Assembly: GCA_017985985.1 (NCBI GenBank)
Contig: JAGNWK010000006.1
Coordinates: forward strand, 1 to 58,500
Reading direction: 5' to 3'
Origin: Oligoflexales bacterium
Lineage (GTDB): Bacteria > Bdellovibrionota_B > Oligoflexia > Oligoflexales > Bog-1112
DNA length: 58,500 bases
Part shown: positions 9,150 through 18,139 of the stretch, piece after piece
Layout: each line of letters starts with the position of its first letter
How positions within the stretch are numbered: the stretch's first letter is position 1
Notes under the pieces: generated by a model
What the model saw: only the letters and a program-made list of their open reading frames with translations
Database searches by the model: none
Told to the model about the DNA's origin: nothing
Translations under genes and position numbers: made by a program

Positions 9150-10196
9150 ATGCTGGCGGAAAAATTTTGCCTTCTTGCTTTTTATGTTTTTTTAATAAAT
9201 TCAGTAGGCTGTGGAAAAAAAACCGAGGCTGGATCCAATCCAGAACCTGTTGCTAAGAAAAGCGAGGCAACGGCATATGTCCCCCCCGTGAATCCTGCTA
9301 TGAAGAGTTATAAAGTCAATCCCAACATTCAGACAACCAAGGCTCAAGATGAAGAGGCCAAACAAGACGAGATGATTTCTGGTTTGCTTGAAAAAAACCA
9401 AGAGCTAGATAAAAAAAGACAGCAAGCAACAGAGGATGCACTTTCCTCCAACGAATCCCTTCCTTCCCAAGAACATTTTTATAAGTGTGGAACAAAACTA
9501 ACTTATGCTTCTTACTACTATGACACCGATGGAACTGCTTTGATTTCCGATCCTTACCCTGTTGGTAATAATTTGGATAGTTCCAAACCCTATGCGTCTG
9601 CTCCCTTTGCGGTCATGAAAGGGGAAAAAGGACTTCTCTATGCTGTCTTTTTAACAAAACAAGATGGTGCTTATAAAGTCTATTATTCAACACAAAATAA
9701 GGCCAATGGCCCTTGGAATGACCCCCAACTTCTCGACGCCTTCGTAGCTTTACCCAGTATGCAATTGTCTGGCACTGGGGTTTCTATACTTCTCTACGAT
9801 ATAAAGAATTACAAAATCATTGAGTACCAGGAAGATCCATCTAAAAGAACTTTCGTGCAGAAATCCTCTAAGGCTGGTGACAAAAAAGCATTCGAGGACT
9901 TACAAAAGAAAAACAATGAAGGTCTCTTGAACCGTAATATTATTCTACACACCTACCTTTCTGCTGAAGAAATGGGAGTTGTCTCCCCGGAAGGGTTTAA
10001 AATGTTCCTGATCCTGGGGATTCAAACCCTCGTGACCTTTGGAACTATCTGGCCAGCGTCGGCAGCTGCAAAATCTGAACTTAGAGCACGGGTTAACGCC
10101 AATACCAGTGCGGCTCTCGGCCAATCCCTCGATGATAAGGTCAAGCAGCGAGCTATGGAACAGCTCGAAAAAATTAAAAATAGTATTTGCCCCTAG
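9150..10196 (+). CDS. Predicted lipoprotein of unknown function
   Basis: 348 residues from the ATG at 9150 (AAAAGAAG just upstream), which yields a clean lipoprotein signal MLAEKFCLLAFYVFLINSVGC. A coiled, charged segment follows (~55-105, EEAKQDEMISGLLEKNQELD). Next is a region with beta-propeller-like short motifs (LLYAVFLTKQDGAYKVYYST, GPWNDPQLL). A hydrophobic helix lies near residues 285-310. I recognise no family. An upstream in-frame start at 9096 is less likely because it would bury the signal peptide. Confidence 0.7.
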   Translation: MLAEKFCLLAFYVFLINSVGCGKKTEAGSNPEPVAKKSEATAYVPPVNPAMKSYKVNPNIQTTKAQDEEAKQDEMISGLLEKNQELDKKRQQATEDALSSNESLPSQEHFYKCGTKLTYASYYYDTDGTALISDPYPVGNNLDSSKPYASAPFAVMKGEKGLLYAVFLTKQDGAYKVYYSTQNKANGPWNDPQLLDAFVALPSMQLSGTGVSILLYDIKNYKIIEYQEDPSKRTFVQKSSKAGDKKAFEDLQKKNNEGLLNRNIILHTYLSAEEMGVVSPEGFKMFLILGIQTLVTFGTIWPASAAAKSELRARVNANTSAALGQSLDDKVKQRAMEQLEKIKNSICP

Positions 10197-10281
10197 CTCT
10201 CTGTTAAGTTCTTAAAAATGTGGCCGATATCTCAGAGTATATGGGTGTGTATTTGTAATATAAGTTCTTTGGAGCAGTGGG

Positions 10282-10737
10282 ATGGCTCGAAACTACCAGA
10301 TAACTCCGCCAAGGGTTCTTATCTTAGAAGATGAAGTAAACAATACGCAGCTTCTCACAGAGGTTTTGGAGTCTGAGGGCTATGTTGTTGAATCTAGCAG
10401 CAATGGGCAAGTAGGCCTTGACTATATCAATAGTAAAAATTTTGATGTAGTTTTAACAGATGTAAAGATGCCAGGTCTCAGTGGTATGGAGATTATCCGT
10501 CGATCTCAAATTGCCAGTAAAAAGCCTGTTAAGTTTGTTATTATTTCTGGGTATCTTTCATCGCAAAATGTGACGGAGCTTATTTCTTTAGGGGTTAAGA
10601 AAATATTTACAAAACCATTAGATCTTCTTAAATTTGCTGCTTCTTTAAATGACTTCATATCCTATCATGGTGAAGCTAAGAAACAAATTATGGTCGACCC
10701 CAACCTCAAGGAAGATGATGAGTTTGAAGTTGGATGA
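10282..10737 (+). CDS. Stand-alone response regulator receiver protein
   Basis: 151 residues, one CheY-like receiver domain. Acidic pocket LILEDEVNN (Glu16/Asp17), phospho-acceptor Asp60 in VVLTDVKMPGLSG, conserved Ser in IISGYLSS and Lys in FTKPLD. It has no output domain; a charged tail KEDDEFEVG follows. Start supported by GGAG at 10272. It overlaps the next gene, hinting at a shared job with the DUF155 membrane protein. Confidence 0.92.
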   Translation: MARNYQITPPRVLILEDEVNNTQLLTEVLESEGYVVESSSNGQVGLDYINSKNFDVVLTDVKMPGLSGMEIIRRSQIASKKPVKFVIISGYLSSQNVTELISLGVKKIFTKPLDLLKFAASLNDFISYHGEAKKQIMVDPNLKEDDEFEVG

Positions 10738-11860
10738 TATGGAAACTTTTCGAATTGATGAAGCTGAGATCTATGCCTTTCGGGTCTTTGATATTGGTGC
10801 AGAGATTAATCTCTCTCTGGCTGCCAAAACTCTCGAAGAAAGAAAGAAAATGCCCTATGGTCTGAAAAGACCGACCCGCTCTATTCTGATGACAGAAACA
10901 CCTCTTGTGGTCAACTTAGAATCCTGGGTAGAGACGATAAAAGAAGCTCATTATGAGGTTCAGTCTTCAGCTAAGCTTTGGAGCTTTGGAGCTGTATCCA
11001 TCCAGGTTACTCTAAAGCTGATCTCTTCATACACCCTAGATGAACTCTGTGAGATTGGCCATGTACTCGAGAAGGATAACTCGTTCCACGAAAAAGTTGT
11101 GGAGCAAACGAAAAAACTTATCTCCATTTTAGGGGATTCTATCGAAAAACCAAACCTCTGGCCACAACACGAAGACTATCTCATATTCAATATCAGATCC
11201 TGGAAAGGGGAGAGTGCAGATTTTCGTGCTAATTTCATTTCAGATTCTACTTTTAGTGATAAATTTACTGCTCTTATACTCGGGGAACGCCCACAAAAGT
11301 TCTCCGCACAAACCAAACAAAGTATGGAGACTGGCATATACCAATATACCAATAACGATTTGGTTATGATCCATTGGAATGGTGCCCTTATTTACGATCA
11401 GGACGGAGCATTAGATATCACTCTCTTGATTGAATTTGCCCTCTGCACAGTTCTTGAAATGAGATATTATGACGAAAAGTTAGATAGACAGCTTACTCGA
11501 TTATACGAAAAAATTGTCAGTAAAAAACCAGGCATTTTTTCCAACCCCTATAAAGAGCTATCAGAGGATGCTGCCTTACAATATATCGAGGTAAGCAAGA
11601 TCATTGATAAGATAGGAAACGCTTTTAAAGCGCTGGGTGACTACTACTACGCTACTTTATTTCGGGTAACCATGCAGAAGTTTTATGTGCAGGACTGGAA
11701 AAAAAACGTGGATGAAAAACTCAGCAGTTTGGCTGAGGTCTCCATACTCTTTCAAGGGGAAATTAACGAGCGTAGAAATCAGTTCATGGAGATTATCATC
11801 ATCGTACTGATTGCCTTTGAGGTCCTTCCCTTCTTGATAAAATATGTATTTTTTTCTTGA
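10718..11860 (+). CDS. RMND1/Sif2-Sif3 (DUF155) family membrane protein
   Basis: About 380 residues. The DUF155 pattern is seen in the N-terminal segment AEIYAFRVFDIGAEINL. It is clearest in the C-terminal half: GALIYDQDGALDITLLIEFALCTVLEMRYYDEKLDRQLTR, followed by a coiled region and a terminal transmembrane helix (IIIIVLIAFEVLPFLIKYVF). Eukaryotic relatives (RMND1, yeast Rmd1) act in mitochondrial translation or division; the bacterial role is unknown. The ATG at 10718 has AAGGA upstream and overlaps the receiver gene by 20 bases; ATGs at 10715 and 10739 are alternatives. Likely co-translated with the receiver. Confidence 0.75.
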   Translation: MSLKLDDMETFRIDEAEIYAFRVFDIGAEINLSLAAKTLEERKKMPYGLKRPTRSILMTETPLVVNLESWVETIKEAHYEVQSSAKLWSFGAVSIQVTLKLISSYTLDELCEIGHVLEKDNSFHEKVVEQTKKLISILGDSIEKPNLWPQHEDYLIFNIRSWKGESADFRANFISDSTFSDKFTALILGERPQKFSAQTKQSMETGIYQYTNNDLVMIHWNGALIYDQDGALDITLLIEFALCTVLEMRYYDEKLDRQLTRLYEKIVSKKPGIFSNPYKELSEDAALQYIEVSKIIDKIGNAFKALGDYYYATLFRVTMQKFYVQDWKKNVDEKLSSLAEVSILFQGEINERRNQFMEIIIIVLIAFEVLPFLIKYVFFS

Positions 11861-11897
11861 TGAAAATACACGCACTAAAATCAGTGGGTAAGATCTG

Positions 11898-12074
11898 ATG
11901 AGATCTCTTTTAAGTCTGGAGCACAAATTAAAGTCGAAGGGTGTCAAATTAAATGCAGGAGTAGGCTTAGACTCTATTGGTGCGCTAGTCGGTGCTGTCC
12001 CACTTCATATTCGACTCGTACCGGGAGCGGGAGGAGGAGGAGGTCCTGCTTCCAATCTTTGTAAAATATTTTGA
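11898..12074 (+). CDS. Short ORF, possible fragment of a DUF4112-like protein
   Basis: A 58-residue frame begins MRSLLSLEHKLKSKGVKLNA and continues GVGLDSIGALVGAVP, then turns into a Gly/Pro tail that overlaps antisense with the end of the pseudokinase gene. The GLDSIGALVGAVP segment recalls the GLDxLxGLIPGVGD motif of DUF4112 proteins, but the match is short. It may be a truncated gene cut by the arrival of the convergent neighbour, or chance. Confidence 0.25.
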   Translation: MRSLLSLEHKLKSKGVKLNAGVGLDSIGALVGAVPLHIRLVPGAGGGGGPASNLCKIF

Positions 12075-14089
12075 ATCGTTGCGCGCTGTTCTGGTTTTCG
12101 GACCGTTAATTGTTGAACTATCGATATCACCCAATTATCAATCATCCGTTTGTAGCGTTCCTCCTTTGGAAAAGAACGCGCGGGATCAGTGGGCTGGGAT
12201 CTATTTTCTGGAACTTGGTCGCCTTGGGGAGGGATCTCCTGTCTTCTAAGCCAGTTCTCTATGGCTTCTTTTTCCATGATGGAGTCGGCTAGGCTCACGA
12301 TATCCCAAAGATGGCGCTCGGTGTAAACATATGGATAAACTGTCGCTAGCTCACCCCATAGTCCCTCTTGACGCATCCGCGCACAGTAATCAAAACTCAC
12401 GTGATACCACAGATCTGGACCTATACTTCTCCTGATTAACATAGCACCAACTGTAAAATTCTCCGCACGGACTAAGTTTTCGCGAGTGGGGCGGATGGGG
12501 AGCAAAAGCTCGGGGGCTGCCGTTTTCAAGGTACCGGATTGTATCGCTGTTTCCACCAATTCTGGCACATCCGCAGGCGCTAAATCCACTGCAGATGCGA
12601 GGGAGTTAAGCTTAATGTTCCCATGATCGTCGACGATAAAACTCTCTTCCTCGAGATTTCTATGCACTAGCCCTTGAGCATGCAAAAATTCGACCGTTCT
12701 AAGTAATGACTGTGTTTCATGCAGAAATTGCTCTTGACTTCGAGGGAGATGCGCATTGAGTGGAAGTCCGTCCTCCATCATGATGTACCCTACCCCAACC
12801 CTCTCATCATAAGAAACCCCCAGGCATCTGGCTACGTAACGGTGTTCAGTATCCGCAAGACTTAAGGCCTTTAGCCGGGCTTCTTCTCTCCTCAAGCTAG
12901 CGAGAAAAGCCTCTGGTGTAAGATGCTCAGACTTGCTGACAATTTTGACGAGCAATCGTTGAATGGGCGGGTCATCAACATCTATCCTATGATAAGCAAG
13001 CTGATAATAGCTTGGGTGGTCTGAGTCGCCGATAAAGTTATAAAGGATAAAGCGTTCATCTGTGTCAATTTTTACGTCAGTTGATCGAAGGAAAAGGCGG
13101 TGCATGGGTTGTCCTCTTAAGACTCCGTCGGCTATTGCACCCTCGACGACTATACGCTCCACCTCATCCAGCGCGGTATGTCGGTCTAGTCGTATAGGTG
13201 GTTCTGTTACAGCACGTCTATCACTTCTTTCCCCAAGAGAATGTGGGGGGTGAGGCACTACTAGATGGCTAGCAGTCTCTGCTGTTGCATGCTCAGGGAC
13301 AGGGTCTGTGGCGCTAGGATCGCGGGGGGGTCGGTCCACTGGAACCGACAGTGGACTTTGAGTGTGGGGAGCGCCGCCGGCTGGATGACTCTCTACAGCA
13401 GCCGAGCCCTTCTTTCCTAGTACACCTAAATTTAGCTGTGTGATGGTGCCTGTTATCTTTTGGGCGACGATTTCTTGCAGGGAAGAAAAACCCATTGCCG
13501 TCAAGTAGTCAAAAAACGCTTCGATGGACGATGTTGAATGTGCATAGGGGCTTTTCGTGTCAAAAAATTCGAGTTTGGAACTCCCTGAGACCCTTAGCTC
13601 CCCTGCAGAAACTAGGCTCGTACTGAAAGATTCTGCAAGGAGATTCTCCTTCGTGCGATCTTTGATTACGAACAGTCCCCAGGGAGCGCTGAGAGTATAT
13701 CCATACGTTGTCCCTGCCTCAAGAAGTTTGCCCCCTTCCTGCATCACAAGAGTTCCATCGTTTCTCATTTTGACCCGGAATGTCATAATATCAGCAGGTA
13801 AATCCTTTTTCGATCCCACGGAAGGTTCTTTTTGTAAAAAACGAGAATTGGGATTCGTCGAAAAACTTTTTAGGAGACCTACCTCTGCTCTATCAGCTAA
13901 TTTGAATGAGCCCTTGTCCTCCAAGTAGTAATTTTCGTAACTAATCACGAAATCAGAAATATCCTTCGTCGAGAGGACAGCTTGTTGTTTGGGAGCCCCT
14001 TGTTCTCCTGTTGTTTGCTTCGATATGTGCTTACAGGCTGTGATCCAAGAAGTTAGCAGACAGCTTGTGAAAAAGAGTTTGTTTTTCAT
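12005..14089 (-). CDS. Lipoprotein with C-terminal protein kinase-like (pseudokinase) domain
   Basis: 694 residues from the ATG at 14089; MKNKLFFTSCLLTSWITAC is a lipoprotein signal (Cys 19). Residues ~30-240 are an unknown domain; ~240-330 is a Pro/His-rich linker. Residues ~345-680 follow the protein-kinase fold: beta-3 Lys382 in LLVKIVSK, an alpha-C Glu region (REEARLKAL), hinge YIMMEDGLPL, catalytic loop VHRNLEEESF, metal-loop NIKLNSLASAV, TAAPELLLP (APE motif) and a C-lobe end RKPEQRATIQNILQRLE. The HRD aspartate is Asn478, the DFG aspartate is Asn, and there is no glycine-rich loop, so phosphotransfer is unlikely. The domain would lie outside the cytoplasm. Its central part is visibly more GC-rich than its neighbours, which may reflect transfer. 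Downstream of the PilZ-like gene by 86 bases, same strand. Confidence 0.8.
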   Translation of the reverse strand: MKNKLFFTSCLLTSWITACKHISKQTTGEQGAPKQQAVLSTKDISDFVISYENYYLEDKGSFKLADRAEVGLLKSFSTNPNSRFLQKEPSVGSKKDLPADIMTFRVKMRNDGTLVMQEGGKLLEAGTTYGYTLSAPWGLFVIKDRTKENLLAESFSTSLVSAGELRVSGSSKLEFFDTKSPYAHSTSSIEAFFDYLTAMGFSSLQEIVAQKITGTITQLNLGVLGKKGSAAVESHPAGGAPHTQSPLSVPVDRPPRDPSATDPVPEHATAETASHLVVPHPPHSLGERSDRRAVTEPPIRLDRHTALDEVERIVVEGAIADGVLRGQPMHRLFLRSTDVKIDTDERFILYNFIGDSDHPSYYQLAYHRIDVDDPPIQRLLVKIVSKSEHLTPEAFLASLRREEARLKALSLADTEHRYVARCLGVSYDERVGVGYIMMEDGLPLNAHLPRSQEQFLHETQSLLRTVEFLHAQGLVHRNLEEESFIVDDHGNIKLNSLASAVDLAPADVPELVETAIQSGTLKTAAPELLLPIRPTRENLVRAENFTVGAMLIRRSIGPDLWYHVSFDYCARMRQEGLWGELATVYPYVYTERHLWDIVSLADSIMEKEAIENWLRRQEIPPQGDQVPENRSQPTDPARSFPKEERYKRMIDNWVISIVQQLTVRKPEQRATIQNILQRLEAGPPPPPAPGTSRI

Positions 14090-14175
14090 AATGCTCATCT
14101 TTGTCAAATCTGTAGCTATATCGTTTGTTATTTAAACAAGAAGACTTTTGGAGCTGACCCCATTAAATAGCCCCG

Positions 14176-15774
14176 TCATCGTGGAGGGGCCTTAAAGGAC
14201 TTTCGGATTGAGTCAGCTGCATTATGGATGCTTCCCATTTCTCCCTCTTGTATTTTTTTAAACTCATGAAAATCGACATGAGTGGCAATCAAGTACATCA
14301 GAACCATGCATACTAATAAAAAAATGATCTGCGTTTTTCTATTAAGCTGTCTTCTAAACTCCTTCGGAATGACAACGGAAGTTCGATAGGGTGGATCAAG
14401 CGGCGGCTCATCTATAAGTTCACCTATTCTTGGGATGGCTAGCATGGGATTTTGTGTAGATGGTACAATGCTACAAATAGCCTGGTGAGTCCCTCCTGCC
14501 TGCGGCACACAGTTTACGATGCGTGCAAAAAATGAATAGGGGTGATTTTTCTGACTGTTTAAGGTGAATCTGACAATGGCACCGGATGCAATTTTATTGG
14601 GAACTGTTATCTCGAGTTCATCAAGTGAGCAAGCATGCACTTTTGCTTCCAACAAGAAAGACATCCGACTTATCTTAGACTTGCGCTTAATTGGGGAGTA
14701 GTCGCTAGAAAATCTGAGTTTGAATGCTGCCAGTGGACCCTGCTCGAGCTCTCTAATTTTTTTGCTAATCTCAGAACGGTCCTGTGTCTCTAGACGGATC
14801 CAATTCGGATTTGATTTGTTACTGACATTTAACAGTTGCCTATCTGGACTGTAATTTTCATTATGCCATCTGTCCAGTAGCCCAAAGACTTGCTGACTTC
14901 CTGACTCGAAAACAATCACATGCGGGTAAATGCGATTTAAAACTTTTTCGCTCAATTTTTTAGATAATGTGTAGAGCGAAATCTGCTCTTTGTCAAAATA
15001 ACGATCAATAACAATATCGTCGTTTTCTGTAATCCAAAGGACTTTTATCTTAGGAGTAGATGTTTCACTTGAGAGTGAAGCTTCTAGAACCAATGGATCA
15101 TACTTTTCAATATCGAGCTTATAGCTGTAACTGTACTTATAAAAAAGATCTTTTTTTGCCACCTCTAGGACTGTAGCTTTTGAGATTTTAAGATGGTGAT
15201 TTTCAAAAACTGCATGTTGCAAATGTACAGTTTCTTTTGAAGAAAACTTTACAAAACTTTCCACAATCCATTGTTTTTTTGATGAATTTTTGCTGGGAAT
15301 GCATCCCACTCTCCCATAAACCTGTACCTTAACAGGAAAAGGTTTAACTGGCTTGATGGCTTTCAATGCATTGGCGGCAATAACTTTCGAAAATAAATTA
15401 TGAATATCTCTAGAAACTGCATTCTTGATGATAGGTTCTACATAAATTTGTAGAACACCTGCCATCAAAGCCTGACGAATACCTTCGTCATTTCTATGCT
15501 GAAAATAGCACAGTACCTGCACATCTCGGTTAAAGGAGATATTTCGGCTTTCTTTTAAACAAAGAATCATCTCAGCAGACATCTGATCACGGCAAGCGAT
15601 AAAAATGACGTCTGGACTCGCTGTATGAATTAGAATTTTAAATTCTTGCAAGTTGCTTGTGCAGGTTAGCTCTATCGAATGAGGGGGGTTCATGATGTGA
15701 CTCAATAACAGCTCTGTTGCTATATCACTGTTATTTAAAACAAGAAGACTTTGTCTTTTCTCTTGAAGTCCCAT
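14176..15774 (-). CDS. Membrane-anchored pseudo-receiver / PilZ-like protein
   Basis: 532 residues from the ATG at 15774, preceded by a G-rich Shine-Dalgarno. Residues ~8-135 have receiver-like secondary structure (SLLVLNNSDIATELLL, PDVIFIACRDQMSAEM, DVQVLCYFQHRNDEGI, IYVEPI), but the acidic pocket and the acceptor Asp are not conserved. A second similar fold may lie at ~245-355 (IKVLWITENDD, HVIVFESG). Residues ~370-440 resemble PilZ (SFLLEAKVHACSLDELEI, ASGAIVRFTLN). A single transmembrane helix near 500 (IIFLLVCMVLMYLIATHV) leaves a short tail. The RxxxR of c-di-GMP-binding PilZ is not clear. A small GC hairpin near 14171-14192 overlaps its 3' end. Confidence 0.6.
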   Translation of the reverse strand: MGLQEKRQSLLVLNNSDIATELLLSHIMNPPHSIELTCTSNLQEFKILIHTASPDVIFIACRDQMSAEMILCLKESRNISFNRDVQVLCYFQHRNDEGIRQALMAGVLQIYVEPIIKNAVSRDIHNLFSKVIAANALKAIKPVKPFPVKVQVYGRVGCIPSKNSSKKQWIVESFVKFSSKETVHLQHAVFENHHLKISKATVLEVAKKDLFYKYSYSYKLDIEKYDPLVLEASLSSETSTPKIKVLWITENDDIVIDRYFDKEQISLYTLSKKLSEKVLNRIYPHVIVFESGSQQVFGLLDRWHNENYSPDRQLLNVSNKSNPNWIRLETQDRSEISKKIRELEQGPLAAFKLRFSSDYSPIKRKSKISRMSFLLEAKVHACSLDELEITVPNKIASGAIVRFTLNSQKNHPYSFFARIVNCVPQAGGTHQAICSIVPSTQNPMLAIPRIGELIDEPPLDPPYRTSVVIPKEFRRQLNRKTQIIFLLVCMVLMYLIATHVDFHEFKKIQEGEMGSIHNAADSIRKSFKAPPR

Positions 15775-15901
15775 ATCACCCCCCAATCAGATGGGGTATC
15801 GGTTTCTTTCTCTCTTTTAAAAGCTCATTCGTCAGGTGGCAATATTTTTTCTTAGTAAATCAGATATATTAGCCTTAAAACATGACAGCTTGTTTTTTGC
15901 T

Positions 15902-16892
15902 TTATGGGACCATCCTGGCACTAAGACTGCTAGATCTACCACCACCTCCCCCACCTGAAGGTCCGTCTCTTCTATGATCTCTTCTAGAGTGAGGTGCAGG
16001 GCTAACTGCAGGACCTCTGCGAAGCAAGTTACGCACGTATAGGTGCCGTCTCAACCATTCGACAGCAAGCGTTTGCCTATCTTGTTACGCAATAAGCAAA
16101 GGTGTTCCCCCGCGTCGGTTGGGTACAAAGAGATGTTCTGGATGATGGTGTAGATACCACTCTAGTACATCAACTTGGTCATTATGAGCTCTGGATAATG
16201 CTGGTGAAACCAATCCAATATCATGAGATGACTAAAAAGGGAGGCGAAATGAACAGGTGTATTGCCGTTTTGGTTAGCTTGGTTCATAAGTTCTGGGTGA
16301 TGCTGTTGAAACCACTCTAACACAGCTATCTGGTCATCTTGTACTGCGGAGTGGACTAATATGTAGTGCCATCTGCAGTAGCTTGCACAATAAGTCCTGG
16401 GAGATGTGCTTGATACCAATTTAAGACATCAACTTGACCATGTTGAACTGCATCATGAACAGGTGTAAAGCCATCTCCATCAGTTTGACTTAGGGCTTCT
16501 GGATAATGATTCTGGTAAAACCAAGTTAGGACAGGAACCTGATTATGCTCAATAGCATAATGAATAGCTATAGCTCCCTGCCCATCTTGTTGAAGCAGAA
16601 GTTCGGGATGATATTGCTGATACCATTCTAGAACAGCAATATGTCCAGCTACAGCAGCGTAGTGAACAGGTGTAGCCCCAGTCCCATTGATTGGAGCAAT
16701 ATATTGTGGGAAATGTTCTTGATACCAAGCTAAAACTGCAGTTTGCCCATGAAAAGCAGCATTGTGAACAGGTGTAAAACCTGCAAGATTTGCTTGACCT
16801 AGAAGTTCTGGGAGATGGGTCTGGTACCAAGCTAGAATAGAAGTGTGACCACGCTCAGCCGCATCAAACTTAGTTTTTTGATTACGAATCAT
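15902..16892 (-). pseudogene. Decayed ankyrin-like repeat gene (WYQ-type repeats)
   Basis: The first 178 codons (16892-16356) hold about five 34-residue repeats of the form GxTPVHxAAxxGxxxVLxWYQ followed by xHxPELLxQxNxx. A frameshift at ~16357-16364 (8 bases where 6 are expected) moves the repeats to another frame (VHSAVQDDQIAVLEWFQQHH) to ~16190. A second break at ~16184-16192 fuses PE directly to AHNDQVDVLEWYLHHHPEH, losing about half a repeat. An in-frame TAA at 16086-16088 interrupts the last repeat (TLAVEWLRRHLY). A Gly/Arg/Ser tail ends at 15902. The N-terminus starts inside a repeat and has no signal peptide, unlike the relative at 57876-58319, so the 5' end is probably lost too. Some sequencing-error contribution cannot be excluded, but three lesions argue for decay. 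Confidence 0.8.
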
Positions 16893-17315
16893 CTTTATTA
16901 GCGCAAATTAGCGACAGTTTCAACAAATACTCTTCTAGGTCGTGGCGAGGCATGCATCGGGATTATTTTCCAAATAAATTATCAGGGTTATCTCCTTGGA
17001 TAATAACCCTGATAATTGAGAAAGTTCCAGAAATTTGAATGGGGTTGATATGCGAGTGTCAAAAAAATTTTGCATATCCTATGCAGTTCATACTGGGAAT
17101 CTATTTTTTTCAGCCAAGTCGCTGTCAGTCAACAGCTCAAGCAGCTGATATGATAGGTGAAAAAGTTTGATGAGGATTTTAAAGAGTTTGAAGAGATTGA
17201 AGAGATTGGGTGGCAAAGCCCTGGGACACCAACACCATCCTCTGCCCCCCACCAGTCTAATGAAGGCTAGTTGAGATTGTAACTCGATTCAAAGAACTCG
17301 ACATCTTGATGCATT
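16893..17315. other. Non-coding stretch with one strong palindrome
   Basis: No convincing coding sequence in either strand. A 15-bp perfect inverted repeat (AATTATCAGGGTTAT at 16977-16991 and its complement at 17003-17017, 11-base loop) is the only clear structure. A short GAGATTGAA direct repeat lies near 17190. It probably includes the eroded 5' part of the ankyrin-like gene. Confidence 0.5.
16977..17017. repeat. 15-bp perfect inverted repeat (hairpin)
   Basis: Stem AATTATCAGGGTTAT and ATAACCCTGATAATT around CTCCTTGGATA. No T-run follows on either strand, so it is not a classic intrinsic terminator. Confidence 0.6.
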
Positions 17316-17510
17316 CTAGACTGATTCTTTGCTTTTTCCTACTCCGAAGAGCATTTTATTGCCGTCATCGATCTTTACGATATCAAACACATTTTGAGTG
17401 GCCTTGCTTATACAAAAGAAGGAGTTAATAGCTTCGGTTACATCTGTCTTCCCATTTAAAGTCCACTCAGAGACCTTATGAACATGGAATGACTTCATTG
17501 ACGAAATCAC
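17316..17510 (-). CDS. Small hypothetical ORF
   Basis: At most 64 residues (MKSFHVHKVSEWTLNG from the internal ATG at 17498). No family recognised and only a weak ribosome binding site. It ends next to a degraded repeat A copy; it could be a gene remnant or chance. Confidence 0.22.
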   Translation of the reverse strand: MISSMKSFHVHKVSEWTLNGKTDVTEAINSFFCISKATQNVFDIVKIDDGNKMLFGVGKSKESV

Positions 17511-17511
17511 C

Positions 17512-17589
17512 AGGAACTATTTTTCAAAATGATGACATCAATAAAACACTCCTACAGGTGCACTATACAACTTGTGGGATGCTTCCTAG
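17512..17589. repeat. Repeat A, degraded copy 3
   Basis: Left end AGGAACTATTTTTC and right end ACAACTTGTGGGATGCTTCCTAG match the ends of copy 2, but the interior is shortened and unrelated. No gene lies inside. Confidence 0.6.
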
Positions 17590-17607
17590 AAACTACTGAC
17601 TTCACAG

Positions 17608-17847
17608 TCAGATCAATTTTATTTTTTTGCAAAATTCTTCTTCTTTGATCGACAAAGATTTTTTGAACTCACTGTATTCCTTCTCTGCCTTTTCTTTTTC
17701 GTACCCATATGCCTTCTGAAGTTTACCGGTTAATTGCTCTAAATTCCCGCGAAAACATTCAATTTCGTCGTCTTTAAGCTTAGCCCACTTTGATTTGATT
17801 TTTCCTTTAATGATATTCCATTCACCTTGAACAATGTCTGCATTCAT
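17608..17847 (-). CDS. CsbD-like stress protein
   Basis: 79 residues: MNADIVQGEWNIIKGKIKSK, then WAKLKDDEIECFRGN and LEQLTGKLQKAYGYEKEKAE. This is the CsbD/YjbJ helical fold (QGxWxxxKGKxKxxWxxLTDD). Such small abundant proteins are tied to general stress; the molecular role is unknown. The ATG at 17847 has AAGGAG upstream. The C-terminus is about 15 residues longer than usual. Confidence 0.85.
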   Translation of the reverse strand: MNADIVQGEWNIIKGKIKSKWAKLKDDEIECFRGNLEQLTGKLQKAYGYEKEKAEKEYSEFKKSLSIKEEEFCKKIKLI

Positions 17848-18139
17848 CTCGAACTCCTTTTGTAAGAACAGTTTGTGGAACTGCTTATGACACAGGTTGA
17901 GAACAAATTCTTCCATCAACATTTGCAACCGTACTCCTTTAAAAATCAAAATCTATAGCAAATGATTGCATTTTTTAGAAATATAACAATACTGAATGAT
18001 ATTGAACAGTTGATTAGAGGTGCGAATTCATATAAAAAGAGAGATTCTCTTTGAGAAAAAACACAAGAGGAAAGATCAAGGTGTGTAATGAAAATAAAAG
18101 GATGATTGAGATTCTAAAATTCAAAAAGGAAATAAATCT

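Noticed and set aside
12005..14089. Active Ser/Thr kinase
   Set aside because: Catalytic-loop and metal-binding aspartates are both Asn and the glycine loop is missing.
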